Below are positions 17,329 to 26,237 of a stretch of 62,632 nucleotides of DNA, piece after piece; the first letter of the stretch is position 1, and each line of letters begins with the position of its first letter. Source of the stretch: a bacterium (GTDB taxonomy: Bacteria > Acidobacteriota > Terriglobia > Terriglobales > Acidobacteriaceae); contig JAMFSC010000043.1 in assembly GCA_026225095.1 (NCBI GenBank), positions 1-62,632 of the forward strand. The letters are read 5' to 3'. Under the pieces are notes generated by a model. The model made no database searches. It was not told the DNA's origin and saw nothing but the letters and a program-made list of their open reading frames with translations. The position numbers were made by a program, and so were the translations under genes.

Positions 17329-17913
17329 CTACGCCTTCGGGGGAAAGGGGCTTCCAGTGTGGTGGCCGTTGGAGAGATCGATAGAGAAGGGGATCTCGCG
17401 GTCTGACATGAGGTCCCAACCCTTTCCCTGAACGTGGCCTTGGACAACATCGCCAAGGGTGATGCCATCCCAGCTCAGACGCGCCGTCTGCCATGCGATT
17501 CCATCCCGTCCCCATGCCAGAGCCGTGTGGAAGCCAGCGAAGAGGATGAGATTGTGTTCCGGGGTGGGGAGGATGGCGGTTACGGGCTTCATGGGGATGT
17601 GGGTGGAGCGGGTGGGCTCCGAAGCATCGATGATGTAGGCATAGCCTCCGGCCAGGGCGCAGAGTTCGTCGGGGTTGGGGGTGGGGAAGACTCCTGTGGG
17701 CATGGTGGGATCACGGAAGCCGAGGGCGCAGGTGGCCAGGAACTGTGGGTGGCCGGGGGCGGGGCGGATGAGGAGATGGAGTGCTCCGCGGGCGAGCGCG
17801 TCTTCTTCTCCGGCGATCTGGTGAGGGTAGGTGAACTGACGCGCGGGGGCGATGAGGGGCGGGCGTGGGAGTATTTCGACGGTCCAGTTGTGGGGAAAGT
17901 CTTCGCGGGGCAT
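17329..17913 (-). CDS. Hypothetical protein, 194 aa
   Basis: Function not recognised. The start ATG at 17913 gives MPREDFPHNWTVEILPRPP. The protein is soluble, with many short hydrophobic strands and aromatic residues (FTYPHQIAGEEDALARGAL, LIRPAPGHPQFLATCAL, LILFAGFHTALAWGRDG), which suggests a beta-rich, possibly two-repeat or propeller-like fold, but I cannot assign a family. There is no signal peptide. The gene is convergent with rsmD (35-bp gap) and is preceded by an R1 repeat and a hairpin, so it is probably monocistronic. Confidence 0.65.
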   Translation of the reverse strand: MPREDFPHNWTVEILPRPPLIAPARQFTYPHQIAGEEDALARGALHLLIRPAPGHPQFLATCALGFRDPTMPTGVFPTPNPDELCALAGGYAYIIDASEPTRSTHIPMKPVTAILPTPEHNLILFAGFHTALAWGRDGIAWQTARLSWDGITLGDVVQGHVQGKGWDLMSDREIPFSIDLSNGHHTGSPFPPKA

Positions 17914-17939
17914 CGTGATCCTTGGGGATTTGGGCCGGT

Positions 17940-17986
17940 AACGGCAAAGAAAACGCAGATTCCCTCGGGGATGACAGACAGCAGGG
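17940..17986. repeat. Repeat R1
   Basis: AAACGCAGATTCCC-TCG-GGGATGACAGACAG, a close R1 copy in the gap between the 194-aa gene and the desaturase hairpin. Confidence 0.75.
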
Positions 17987-18017
17987 GAGGTGTTCGTCAT
18001 GCGGGCGGCGGCCGGCA

Positions 18018-18058
18018 AATCGAAGAGGCCGCACCTTGTCGGTGCGGCCCCTTCGATT
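18018..18058 (-). terminator. Strong hairpin downstream of the desaturase gene
   Basis: An 18-bp stem with a 5-nt loop, starting AATCGAAG and GGCCGCACC on one arm. The one mismatch on the plus strand is a G-U pair in the minus-strand RNA, so the hairpin is continuous only in the desaturase transcript. It lies 17 nt past the stop. There is only a short T stretch (CTTCGATTT), so termination efficiency is uncertain. Confidence 0.65.
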
Positions 18059-18074
18059 CTTGTTGCCGCGGTGG

Positions 18075-19166
18075 TTAGTTGGCGCCGGCGGGCTTGGGGC
18101 TGGCGGGATCGAACTTGGCTACCTGGACCTTCTTGGCAAGGCCGACTTTTTCCATGAGCCAGATGCCGTAGTAGTTGATGTCGAACTCGTACCAGGTGAG
18201 GCCGTGGCGGGCGCTGACGGGGTGGGCGTGGTGGTTGTTGTGCCAGCCTTCGCCGCCGGTGAGCAGGGCGACCCACCAGGAGTTGCGGGAGTCGTCGCGG
18301 GTCTCGAAGCGGCGTGTGCCCCAGAGGTGGGTGGCGGAGTTGACCAGCCAGGTGGCGTGCAGGCCGACCGTGACGCGAAGGAAGGTTCCCCAGAGAAGCA
18401 TCGTCAGGCCGCCGGCGAGGGTGTGGGTGAGGGCGGAGCCGATGGCGATCTGGGCGAGGCCGGTGACGACCAGGGGGACGTAGTGGTACTTCGAGAGCCA
18501 GACGTGAACCTTGTCGCGGGTGAGGTCGGGGGCGTAGCGGCCGAGGAGTGCGGTCTCGGAGTGCATGGCGCGTCCGGAGAGGATCCAGCCGGCGTGGGCC
18601 CACCATGTTCCATCGTGCGGGGTGTGGGGGTCGCCTTCGTGGTCGGAGTTCTGGTGGTGGACGCGGTGGGTGGCGACCCAGAAGATGGGTCCGCCCTCAA
18701 GCGCGAGGCAGCCACAGGCGGTGATGAAGTATTCGAGCCATTTTGGGACTTTGTAGCCGCGATGGGTGAGCAGGCGGTGGTAGCACATGCCAATGCCCAC
18801 GTTGATCGCGAAGAAGTACATGACGAAGAATGCGGCCAGGTTCTTCCAGGAGAAGAAGAAGAGGGCGGCGACGGCTCCGACGTGGAACAGGCCCATGGCG
18901 GTGCATGTGATCCAGTTGATGCGTCCCTGCTGGTGCTCGCGGCCCATGCGGAGATCCTGCTTCACCTTGGCAGCCGTGGCGGCCGCGATATTGGCGGTGG
19001 CCATGGTCTTGACGTTCTCGCCGGTGAAGGCCACGCCGCGGACGCGGGTGGTGGTATTCGAAAACTCGCTCATCGCGGCGATCTGCTCTGGGGTCTCGCA
19101 GAGGTTGACGCCATTCCTGGTCTTATCGTTCTGGGCCTTATCGGGGGTCTGGAGCATGGGAGTCAT
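18075..19166 (-). CDS. Acyl-CoA/acyl-lipid delta-9 desaturase
   Basis: Diiron membrane desaturase that introduces a double bond in long fatty acyl chains and so tunes membrane fluidity. The 363 residues contain the three His boxes: HRLLTH (HxxxxH), HRVHH (HxxHH) and HNNHH, with four membrane helices between them. The N-terminus is unusually long, about 75 hydrophilic residues (MTPMLQTPDKAQNDK...), so the true start may be a later Met such as MATANIAAATAAK. Codon use and His boxes leave no doubt about the family. It is divergent from the beta-propeller gene across a 116-bp promoter region, and ends at an apparent terminator. Temperature control is possible but not visible. Confidence 0.93.
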   Translation of the reverse strand: MTPMLQTPDKAQNDKTRNGVNLCETPEQIAAMSEFSNTTTRVRGVAFTGENVKTMATANIAAATAAKVKQDLRMGREHQQGRINWITCTAMGLFHVGAVAALFFFSWKNLAAFFVMYFFAINVGIGMCYHRLLTHRGYKVPKWLEYFITACGCLALEGGPIFWVATHRVHHQNSDHEGDPHTPHDGTWWAHAGWILSGRAMHSETALLGRYAPDLTRDKVHVWLSKYHYVPLVVTGLAQIAIGSALTHTLAGGLTMLLWGTFLRVTVGLHATWLVNSATHLWGTRRFETRDDSRNSWWVALLTGGEGWHNNHHAHPVSARHGLTWYEFDINYYGIWLMEKVGLAKKVQVAKFDPASPKPAGAN

Positions 19167-19282
19167 ATGGTTTCTTTATCGTCCTCGTGTACTGCTTGAA
19201 GACAACGCTAGCAGGATAAGATCGGGGGCGTTGTAAGACTTTTGTAATGGGCTGTATGGACAGATTTGGTAGGGTGTTGGGT

Positions 19283-22126
19283 ATGAGAAACGAACGGATG
19301 CGGACGGCTGGAGTTCTCGTTGTGGGAGTGGCGTGCGGTGCGGCGGCGGCGTGGGGGCAGGCGGGAGAGCTGGATCTGCCATCGTCGAAGTCGCTGGGGA
19401 CGGTGCCGGGGAGCCCGCAGCGGCTGAACTCGCTGCCGATGTCGATGGCGGTGTCTCCGGACGGGCGGTATGTGGTGACGGTGAACGCCGGGTATGGGAC
19501 GTTCGAGTCGGGGTATATGCAGTCGCTGGCGGTGATGGATACGCGCTCGGGGTCGGTGGTGGACTTTCCTGATGCGCGGACGCTGGTGGATTCGAAGAAC
19601 ACGCTGTATTCAGGGCTGGCGTTCAGTGGGGATGGAAGGCATGTGTATGCCAGCATGGGATCGACTCCGGAGCCGGTGGGGGATGGGAAGAAGAAGGTCG
19701 GGAACGGGGTCGTCGTCTATGGGTTCAGCGAGGGGAAGATTGTGGCGGAACGGTTTCTCCCCATTGGGCTGCAGGCGTTAGCTGGAGGGCGGCGAACGAA
19801 GCTGATCGGTGGGGTGGATGGGGCGAAGGGGATTCCGTTTCCGGCGGCGATTGCGGTTTTGCCGGGGGCTTCCGGCTCCGGAGCGAACGAGAAGTTGCTG
19901 GTTGCGGATAATCTCTCGGACGATGTGCTGTTGATGGATGCGGCGACGGGGGCGGTGGTGACGCGGTTCGATCTCTCGGAGACGGATGCGGTGCCTTCTA
20001 CTTATCCAGTGGCGCTGGCGGTTTCGAAGGACCGGAAGCGGGCGTTTGTGGGGCTTTGGAATGCCAGTGAGGTGGTGGAACTCGACCTGGTGAAGGGAAC
20101 TGTCGGGCGGAAGCTGGCTTTGATGAAGCCGGCGGATCCTGTGAAGCCGGGGACGCATCCATGTGGGCTTGAGATCTCGCCGGACGGCAAGGTGATGTAT
20201 GTGGCGCTGTCGAACCGGGATGCGGTGGCGGCGATCGAGGTGGAAAAGAACGAATTTGTGGTGAAGGGGTACTACGACGTGCGGCTGCCGGGGCAGACCT
20301 ACTTTGGCGCGGAGCCGGAGGCGCTGGCGGTGAGTGGGGATGGGCGGCGGGTGTATGTGGGGAGCCTGGGGTCGGATGCGGTCGCGGTGCTTGATACGGG
20401 GAAGCTGACAGCGCGGGCGGCCAGGGCGGGGATGGTCGAGCCGGTGGGCTTTGTGCCGACGGAGTGGATGCCGATGGCGATGGTTTTTGCCGGGGACAAG
20501 CTGTATGTGGCGACGGCGAAGGGAAGGGGGACGGGGCCGAATAACTTTCCGCAGCAGCAGACGGCTCTATCGAAGAATACGGGCCTTTCGCGGCGGGGCA
20601 CGACTTACATTGGGACGCTGCTGCATGGGTCGCTGGCGGCGATCGATGTGAAGGCGGTGGAGGCGGAGCTGCCTCGGTATACGCAGGAGGTGCTGGCTTC
20701 GAACCGGATGAAGGCGGCGGCGGAGATGATTGCGTTTCGGGGTGGTGCATCTCCGATAAAGCACGTGATCTACATCATCAAGGAGAATCGGACCTACGAT
20801 CAGGAGTTTGGCGACCTGGCGAAGGATGGGAAGCCGGTTGGCAATGGGGATAAGACGCTGACGATGTATGGGGAGGATGTGACTCCGAACCAGCATGCGA
20901 TGGCGCTGCGGTTTGGGGTTTTCGACAACTTCTTCGACTCGGGGGAGGTGTCAGGGGATGGGCATGTGTGGTCGAATGCGGCGATTGGGACGGACTATCT
21001 GGAGAAGACTTGGGAGCAGAATTATCGTGGGGGGGCGCATACGTATGACTTTGAGGGGGTGGTGGCCGCGGGGTATCCGCTGGAACAGAAGATTGCGGAT
21101 GTGAATGAGCCGCAGAGTGGGTACTTGTGGGGGAACCTGGCGGCGCATGGGAAGACGCTGTATCACTTTGGCGAATTCATCTCTTCGGTCTTCTGCAATG
21201 ACAAGAATGCTCAGAAGACGATCGACTCGCAGGCGGGGGCGATGCCGGGAGAGGTGAGGGCTTGCTCGCCGAAGGAGATTGCTCCGGGAGGGGCGATTCC
21301 GGAGGCGTGGGGTGGTGGGGTGAACAAGTGGCCTTGGGCGATTCCGTTGCTGGCGGCGAATAAAGCGACCAAGCCGGAGCTGGTGGGGCACTTTGCGGCG
21401 GAGCAGCCGGACTTCAACCTGCGGATTCCGGACCAGATTCGGTATGCGGTATTTGAGAAACACTTCAAGCAATGGGTTAAGGATCGGGCGGCAGGGACGG
21501 ACACGATGCCGAACTTTGTGATGCTGCGCCTGGCCAATGATCATACGGCGGGGACTACGCCGGGTGGGCCTACCCCGCGGTCGAGTGTGGCGGATAATGA
21601 TCTGGCGATCGGACGGGCGGTGGAGGCGGTGTCGCACACGGCTTACTGGGACGATACGGCTTTCTTCATCCTGGAGGACGATGCTCAGAATGGGGCAGAC
21701 CATGTGGATGCGCATCGGAGCATGGCGCTGATTGTGAGCAAGTATGCTCCGACGACTCTGACCGTGGATAGTAGATTTTATTCAACGGTGAGCATGATCC
21801 GGACGATGGAGACGGTGCTGGGGCTGCCACCGATGAACAATAACGATGCGTTCGCTTCGCTGATGGGGTCGGCGTTTATGGGTGTGGGGGAGCAGGGGGC
21901 GTTCGATGCGATCTATCGGAATCGGGAGAATGGGCTGATTTATACGGCAAATACGAAGAATGCGGTGGGTGCGATGGCGTCTGAGAAGATGGACTTTCGC
22001 CATGCGGATCGCGCGGATGCCCGGAAGCTGAACGTGATCCTGTGGCAGGATGCGATGGGAGACCGGGCGGTTCCGGCTCTGCTGACTGAACAGAGAAAGA
22101 CAAAGAAAAAGGATGATGATGACTAA
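19283..22126 (+). CDS. Secreted YncE-like beta-propeller / phosphoesterase fusion
   Basis: Probable periplasmic or secreted phosphatase attached to a seven-bladed propeller. With the ATG at 19283 (MRNERMRTAGVLVVG) the product has 947 residues and a signal peptide ending near AAAWGQA; an ATG at 19247 is also in frame. Propeller blades occupy about residues 40-480, with repeated YVTN-type motifs (SPDGRYVVTVN, SGDGRHVYASM, SPDGKVMYVALSN, SGDGRRVYVGSLG). The catalytic half starts at about 500 with KHVIYIIKENRTYDQEFG, the signature of the phospholipase C/acid phosphatase-like phosphoesterase family, and continues with NDHTAGT and FILEDDAQNG. The fusion is recurrent in acidobacteria. The stop overlaps manA by 14 nt, so the two may be cotranscribed. 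Substrate unknown. Confidence 0.9.
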   Translation: MRNERMRTAGVLVVGVACGAAAAWGQAGELDLPSSKSLGTVPGSPQRLNSLPMSMAVSPDGRYVVTVNAGYGTFESGYMQSLAVMDTRSGSVVDFPDARTLVDSKNTLYSGLAFSGDGRHVYASMGSTPEPVGDGKKKVGNGVVVYGFSEGKIVAERFLPIGLQALAGGRRTKLIGGVDGAKGIPFPAAIAVLPGASGSGANEKLLVADNLSDDVLLMDAATGAVVTRFDLSETDAVPSTYPVALAVSKDRKRAFVGLWNASEVVELDLVKGTVGRKLALMKPADPVKPGTHPCGLEISPDGKVMYVALSNRDAVAAIEVEKNEFVVKGYYDVRLPGQTYFGAEPEALAVSGDGRRVYVGSLGSDAVAVLDTGKLTARAARAGMVEPVGFVPTEWMPMAMVFAGDKLYVATAKGRGTGPNNFPQQQTALSKNTGLSRRGTTYIGTLLHGSLAAIDVKAVEAELPRYTQEVLASNRMKAAAEMIAFRGGASPIKHVIYIIKENRTYDQEFGDLAKDGKPVGNGDKTLTMYGEDVTPNQHAMALRFGVFDNFFDSGEVSGDGHVWSNAAIGTDYLEKTWEQNYRGGAHTYDFEGVVAAGYPLEQKIADVNEPQSGYLWGNLAAHGKTLYHFGEFISSVFCNDKNAQKTIDSQAGAMPGEVRACSPKEIAPGGAIPEAWGGGVNKWPWAIPLLAANKATKPELVGHFAAEQPDFNLRIPDQIRYAVFEKHFKQWVKDRAAGTDTMPNFVMLRLANDHTAGTTPGGPTPRSSVADNDLAIGRAVEAVSHTAYWDDTAFFILEDDAQNGADHVDAHRSMALIVSKYAPTTLTVDSRFYSTVSMIRTMETVLGLPPMNNNDAFASLMGSAFMGVGEQGAFDAIYRNRENGLIYTANTKNAVGAMASEKMDFRHADRADARKLNVILWQDAMGDRAVPALLTEQRKTKKKDDDD

Positions 22127-23006
22127 GTTGGCGAGTGAGATTGTGGTTCCGTTTGGGTTGGAGCCGACGTTTAGTGAGCGGGTCTGGGGGCGTTTGAGCC
22201 TGGCTCCGTGGTATCTGGAGACGGGGAGTTCGAATCCGGTGGGGGAGGCGTGGTTGACGGGGCCGGAGAGTGTGATCGCGACCGGGCCTGATGCGGGCAA
22301 GATGCTGGCGGAGGTTGCGGAGGATTTTCCGCTGCTGGTGAAGATGCTTTTTCCGAGCGATAAGCTTTCGATTCAGGTACATCCGGATGATGAGGAGGCG
22401 CAGGCGCTTGGGCAGCCTCGGGGGAAGACGGAGTGCTGGTATGTGCTGGCTGCGGAGGCTGGTGCGGCGGTTGCGCTGGGGCTGAAGCCGGGGGTACTGG
22501 TTGAAGATCTGCGCCATGCGGGGGAGCGGACGGAGGAGCTGATCGAGATGGTTCCGGTGTCGGTGGGGGATATGGTGTTCGTCGACGCGGGGACGGTTCA
22601 TGCGATTGGGCCGGGGGTCACCTTGCTGGAAGTGCAACAAACATCGGATGTTACGTATCGGCTTTACGACTACGGGCGGCCGAGGGAGTTGCACCTGGAG
22701 CAGGGGCTGGCCGTGACCAAGACGGAGACGCGCGCGGGGAAGGTTGCGGCTCGGCCGATGGATGGGTTTGTGCGGCTGATTGAGGAGCGGTATTTCGTGG
22801 TGGATCGGTTTGAGGCGGCGGGGGGGAAGACGGTGGTGCCGTTTGCGGGGATTGGGTGTCTGGTGGGGTTGAGTGGGAGTGGTTTGGTGCGGACGGTGGC
22901 GGGAGATGTGCCGCTGGTTGCGGGTCGGGCGGTGGTCTGTCCGATCGGCGAGGTTACGGTGGTGGGGGATGGGGTCGGGTTTGTGCGGTGTGTGGCTCCG
23001 GAGTGA
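22113..23006 (+). CDS. manA: Mannose-6-phosphate isomerase, class I
   Basis: Zinc enzyme that interconverts mannose-6-phosphate and fructose-6-phosphate, feeding GDP-mannose synthesis. The 297 residues are at the short end for ManA (others reach 390) and fit the Bacillus-like short class I form. Zinc ligands are visible: Gln/His in SIQVHPDD, Glu in GKTECWYV and His in GTVHAIG. The YRLYDYGR motif is near the active site. The start MMMTKLASEIV overlaps the previous gene by 14 nt, so it may be translationally coupled. Together with pgi and pgm it suggests active hexose-phosphate supply for surface glycans. Confidence 0.92.
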   Translation: MMMTKLASEIVVPFGLEPTFSERVWGRLSLAPWYLETGSSNPVGEAWLTGPESVIATGPDAGKMLAEVAEDFPLLVKMLFPSDKLSIQVHPDDEEAQALGQPRGKTECWYVLAAEAGAAVALGLKPGVLVEDLRHAGERTEELIEMVPVSVGDMVFVDAGTVHAIGPGVTLLEVQQTSDVTYRLYDYGRPRELHLEQGLAVTKTETRAGKVAARPMDGFVRLIEERYFVVDRFEAAGGKTVVPFAGIGCLVGLSGSGLVRTVAGDVPLVAGRAVVCPIGEVTVVGDGVGFVRCVAPE

Positions 23007-23013
23007 GGGGTGG

Positions 23014-23054
23014 CTTGTGCACCTCTTCTGGGTCGCGCAGGAGAGGTGCACAAG
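23014..23054. terminator. Perfect 13-bp inverted repeat after manA
   Basis: CTTGTGCACCTCT and AGAGGTGCACAAG with a 15-nt centre, 8 nt past the manA stop. No T-tract follows, so it could be a factor-assisted terminator, a 3' stability hairpin, or a protein site. It abuts a copy of the R3 core repeat. Confidence 0.5.
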
Positions 23055-23097
23055 GTGGGCCGTTGTATGGCAAAACTGGACAGCGGGCGTTAGCCGG
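23055..23097 (+). repeat. Partial copy of the R3 repeat core
   Basis: GTGGGCCGTTGTATGGCAAA followed by ACTGGACAGCGGGCG matches the core of the two inverted copies at 52.5 and 55.6 kb. The rest of the element is missing here. The 3' end of the GT87-like gene overlaps it. Confidence 0.7.
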
Positions 23098-24313
23098 ACG
23101 TGGTGAGGACGCCGTCTCTGCTGGCGATGTGTATCTTCGTGGGTTGCTTCTTCCGGGTCGTTGGTAGTTGGTCGTCGGGGGGCGTGCGTTCTGTCAAGTT
23201 CTGCTGGACTAGATTCCAGGAGCCGGCGGCGAAGAGGGTCGCGAGGAGAGGGCCCTGGAGCAGCTTGCTGAGGTCCCAGCTGTAGAGTGCGACGGCGTTG
23301 GTGATGACGAAGACGATCGAGAAGATGAGTATGGTTGCGTGGCGGGTGGTGATCGAGTTCAGATAGCGCCAGGCGAGCAGGGCCAGGGGGATGGCGAGGG
23401 GTGCGGTGTCGTACTCGATGATGCGGGGGTTGAGGAGGATGACGCCGACGAGGAGAACTGGCATCCACTGTTGAAGTGAGAGGCTTCCGCGCAGGAATTT
23501 TCGAGAGAGATGGAGCAGGACCGCGAAGACGGGCAGGGCGTAGGAGAGGTAGAAGACGTAGGTGGCCGGGGCGTAGGGGATGTGGTGGTCGAAGAGGACT
23601 CCGGCGAAGATGCCTGCGGGACTTCCACCGAAGTCGCGGTTGTAGCTGAATTGGAGTTCGACCGCCTCCAGGTAATGGGTGAAGAGGGTGGGCCAGAGGC
23701 GGGGCTGGACGGCGAAGAGCGCGAGTCCGGCGGCGGCGGTGAGGCTTGCTGGGATCCATTGCCGGCGGGCGGAGAGGACCGGGATGGCGAGGAACGTGAG
23801 GAGGGGAGCCTTGATGCAGGAGGCGACCAGAACCACAAGATAGAACCAGGTCCAGGAGCCGCGTCTCCAGCCGTACGAGGCGGCCAGGAGCATGAGGGCG
23901 TAGAGGATGTAGGCGACATTGCCGCTGAGGATGACTCCGCTGGCGAGGAGGCAGGGAAAGAATGCGGAGACGCCAGCCAGATAGAGGAAGGTGGTGCGCT
24001 CGCTCTTCTCGACTGCCTGCATCACTACCCGGAGGGTCGTAAAGAATCCTGCGAGGTAGACGAGCCAGAAGGCGCTGCCGCTGAACCATGGCGGGAGCGA
24101 TCCGATGAGGTGCAGGACAGGAAGCGTGATGGGAGAGTAGACGTAGCTGTAGGGCGGATCGCCGCCGATGTGGAGTTCCGGATGACTGTGAAAGAGTCTC
24201 TGGACGGCCATGGCGTCGGAGTAGGGGTCGTGTCCGGCATGGAGTGCGCGGATGGCGTTGTGATAGACGGCCAGATCCCAGCCGGGGTGATTGAGCCGGA
24301 TCACGGCGGGCAT
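23090..24313 (-). CDS. GT87/DUF2029-type membrane glycosyltransferase
   Basis: Predicted polytopic glycosyltransferase of the GT-C fold, similar to the polyprenyl-phosphomannose-dependent alpha-mannosyltransferases of GT87. The 407 residues have about nine membrane helices, and WDLAVYHNAIRALHAGHDPYSD near the N-terminus carries the usual Asp and Tyr/His of the family. DPPYSYVYSPI follows. The ATG at 24313 starts inside what looks like the first membrane helix: the frame upstream encodes IPRAVIGFWLLVLAA without a stop, so the real start is probably upstream at a non-ATG codon (no ATG/GTG/TTG before the stop near 24405). The C-terminal 45 residues are hydrophilic and overlap repeat DNA. Substrate unknown. 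Confidence 0.78.
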   Translation of the reverse strand: MPAVIRLNHPGWDLAVYHNAIRALHAGHDPYSDAMAVQRLFHSHPELHIGGDPPYSYVYSPITLPVLHLIGSLPPWFSGSAFWLVYLAGFFTTLRVVMQAVEKSERTTFLYLAGVSAFFPCLLASGVILSGNVAYILYALMLLAASYGWRRGSWTWFYLVVLVASCIKAPLLTFLAIPVLSARRQWIPASLTAAAGLALFAVQPRLWPTLFTHYLEAVELQFSYNRDFGGSPAGIFAGVLFDHHIPYAPATYVFYLSYALPVFAVLLHLSRKFLRGSLSLQQWMPVLLVGVILLNPRIIEYDTAPLAIPLALLAWRYLNSITTRHATILIFSIVFVITNAVALYSWDLSKLLQGPLLATLFAAGSWNLVQQNLTERTPPDDQLPTTRKKQPTKIHIASRDGVLTTSG

Positions 24314-24855
24314 TGCGGCGAGGACGAGAAGCCAGAATCCGATGACGGCGCGGGGTATACGAGAAGGAGGAATAGGTCGGTCTCCGGCGGGTGCGAGTTA
24401 CGGCTCGGCCTCTGCGTTTCTGCGCGCAGTGGGTCATGCGAAGCCTTGGGGGCTGCGGGTTGGTAGCAGGTGAGGATGTGTCTGCGTGGAGAGGACGAGC
24501 TGGTCGCTTCTGGCTGGCGGGTGGGGCGAAGGTGCGAGGCGACGGGGTTATGTTTGGTGGATGAGAGCGGTTGTCCTGGAGATGTGGTTCGGCTCCTTAT
24601 AGGTCGGGCTTTCAGCCCTCAGTCTCTTTGCGATTCGAATACCCAGGCCTTCAGCCTGGGCTGGTATAGATCGGGCCTTCGGCCCTGACGACCGCCGCGA
24701 TTGGGGAATAGCCCTAGCGTTGGAATTCCAGGGTCGGGACTTTACGGTGTTGTGGGGCGCATCCTTCCTTCGGACCTTCGGAGATCGATTCCGTTCCTCT
24801 GTCTAGACGATGAATCGTTCATCGTGGCTACACACAGGTTCGTTTTTTCAAACCA
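24314..24855. other. Gene-free interval, 542 bp
   Basis: Holds three short hairpins at 24606-24685, and the 5' end probably includes the missing N-terminus of the GT87-like protein. No ORF with convincing coding character lies in the rest. Confidence 0.6.
24606..24685. repeat. Three-hairpin intergenic array
   Basis: GGGCT-TTC-AGCCC, CCCAGGC-CTTCA-GCCTGGG and GGGCC-TTC-GGCCC occur within 80 bp, with related flanks (AGGTCGGGCTTTCAGCCC, GATCGGGCCTTCGGCCC). Each is a separate perfect stem. The similar outer hairpins look like duplicated units. Confidence 0.7.
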
Positions 24856-25740
24856 TCAACGAAGGAAGGCTCCGAGCTCGAGCGCGGCGTTGCGGAGGTA
24901 GGGGAGGAAGCGGGTCTGCATGTCGTAGACGGGCATGCGGGGGGCGTTGCCGGAGAGGTTGACGGTGGCGGCGACGCGTCCGGATGGCGAGTAAACGGGG
25001 ACGGCGAGGGAGCGGAGGCCGACTTCGAGCTCCTGGTCGACCACGGCGTAGCCGTTGCGGCGGACGTTGCGGAGGGCGATGCGGAGCTTTTCGACGGTGG
25101 TGATGGTGCGGGTGGTGTGGGGGGTGAGGACGACGCGGGCGAGGTAGGCTTCGAGCTCTTCGGAGGGGAGGTAGGCGAGCAGGACGCGGCCCATGCTGGT
25201 GCAGTAGGCGGGAAGTCGCGAGCCGATGTGGAGATCGACGGCCATGACGCGGGTTCCGGCGGTTCGGGCGATGTAGACGATGTCGTCGCCGTCGAGGGTG
25301 GCGACGGAGAAGCTTTCGCGGAGGGTGGCGGACATGCGCTCGAGGATGGGCTGGGCGGCGTTTGAGAGGGAGCTGGAGGCGGTGTAGGTCTGGGACAAGG
25401 TGAGGAGGCGGGGGCGGAGGGAGTAGCGCGATCCGTCTTCGGCTCCGGCGAATCCGAGCTTGGTGAGGGTGTAGAGACAGCGGCGGACGGCGGCACGGGA
25501 GAGGCCGGTCTTGACGGCGAGCTGGGAGATGGTCATCTGGGGGCTGGCCTGGGAGAAAGCCTGGATGACGATGAGACCACGGGCGAGCGAGGTCATGAAG
25601 TTGGGGTCGCCGGAGTAGATGTTGAGGGCGCTGGCGGGGGTGGTGGGGATGGGACGCTCTGCGGCGGGGGGCGGGGCCGGATGGTCGGGTGTGGAGCGGT
25701 CTGGTGTTGCGATTTCGAGCGGGAGGAGGGACGATGTCAT
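24856..25740 (-). CDS. IclR-family transcriptional regulator
   Basis: DNA-binding repressor or activator that usually senses aromatic acids, glyoxylate or sugar acids. The 294 residues have a Pro-rich N-terminal tail of about 48 residues, a winged helix (about 49-115) with MTISQLAVKTGLSRAAVRRCLYTL, and an effector domain (about 120-290) with SFSVATLDGDDIVYIAR, GSRLPAYCTSMGRVLLA and NGYAVVDQELEVGLRSLAVPV. Features resemble the PcaR/PcaU branch. No catabolic operon sits beside it; the nearest upstream gene on the other strand is pgi, 497 bp away. Targets cannot be told from the window. Confidence 0.92.
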   Translation of the reverse strand: MTSSLLPLEIATPDRSTPDHPAPPPAAERPIPTTPASALNIYSGDPNFMTSLARGLIVIQAFSQASPQMTISQLAVKTGLSRAAVRRCLYTLTKLGFAGAEDGSRYSLRPRLLTLSQTYTASSSLSNAAQPILERMSATLRESFSVATLDGDDIVYIARTAGTRVMAVDLHIGSRLPAYCTSMGRVLLAYLPSEELEAYLARVVLTPHTTRTITTVEKLRIALRNVRRNGYAVVDQELEVGLRSLAVPVYSPSGRVAATVNLSGNAPRMPVYDMQTRFLPYLRNAALELGAFLR

Positions 25741-25938
25741 GAGTTTGACCTTGTTCGTTGGTCGGATGACCTGGATTTGGGCTAACGTTGGCCGCAGGGC
25801 TCGTGGTTCGTTAGCCGGACACTTCCTACGATAAACGCACAGGATGAGCTAACGCAACTTTCAAAGGGTCGGGTGGGACGTGGAGGTTCATGGGGGAGTG
25901 GGTGTTTTTCCGGTTGTTCCAGAGGATTGGGGCGAACG

Positions 25939-26069
25939 GGCAAGAGCAGAGTCGCTGGAGGTGTAGGGTTCTGGGTTGGGTGCTGTGGCGCTCCGGCCCA
26001 CCTTAGCGACGGTGAGACGTGTCGCGAAGGTGGGGCACCCGACTTCATGCCAAGAGGTATCCACTTTAG
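25939..26069. repeat. Repeat R2, full-length diverged copy
   Basis: Left end AAGAGCAGAGTCGCTGGAGG, internal stem CCCACCTTAGCGAC/GTCGCGAAGGTGGG, right end GGTATCCACTTTA. About 131 bp, in the 497-bp gap between the IclR gene and pgi. A fragment of repeat R3 sequence (CGATAAACGCAC) is nearby at about 25831. Confidence 0.7.
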
Positions 26070-26122
26070 AACAGAGTCGCTGAAGGTGCGGGATTCAGGG
26101 TTGGGTGCTGTGGCGCTCCGGC
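26070..26122. repeat. Repeat R2, truncated left half
   Basis: AACAGAGTCGCTGAAGGTG and the shared GGGTTGGGTGCTGTGGCGCT follow directly after the full copy, then the similarity stops at GGCGCTCCGG. It therefore looks like a second insertion or a partial duplication. Confidence 0.65.
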
Positions 26123-26237
26123 GGGGGCTCGTTTCTAACTCGGATGGGGCATTCGATTGAAGACGTGTTGGTGGATGGGTAGTAGTCTGGTTCGGCGGCA
26201 AGACAGTAATTTGCAGGAAGAACGAAGGAGCTTGAGG

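Noticed and set aside
21876..24437. Minus-strand open frame of 853 codons across manA and the GT87 region
   Set aside because: Extremely rich in Arg, His and Pro, with no domain; it is antisense or out of frame to well-supported genes and follows from the GC-rich codon pattern.
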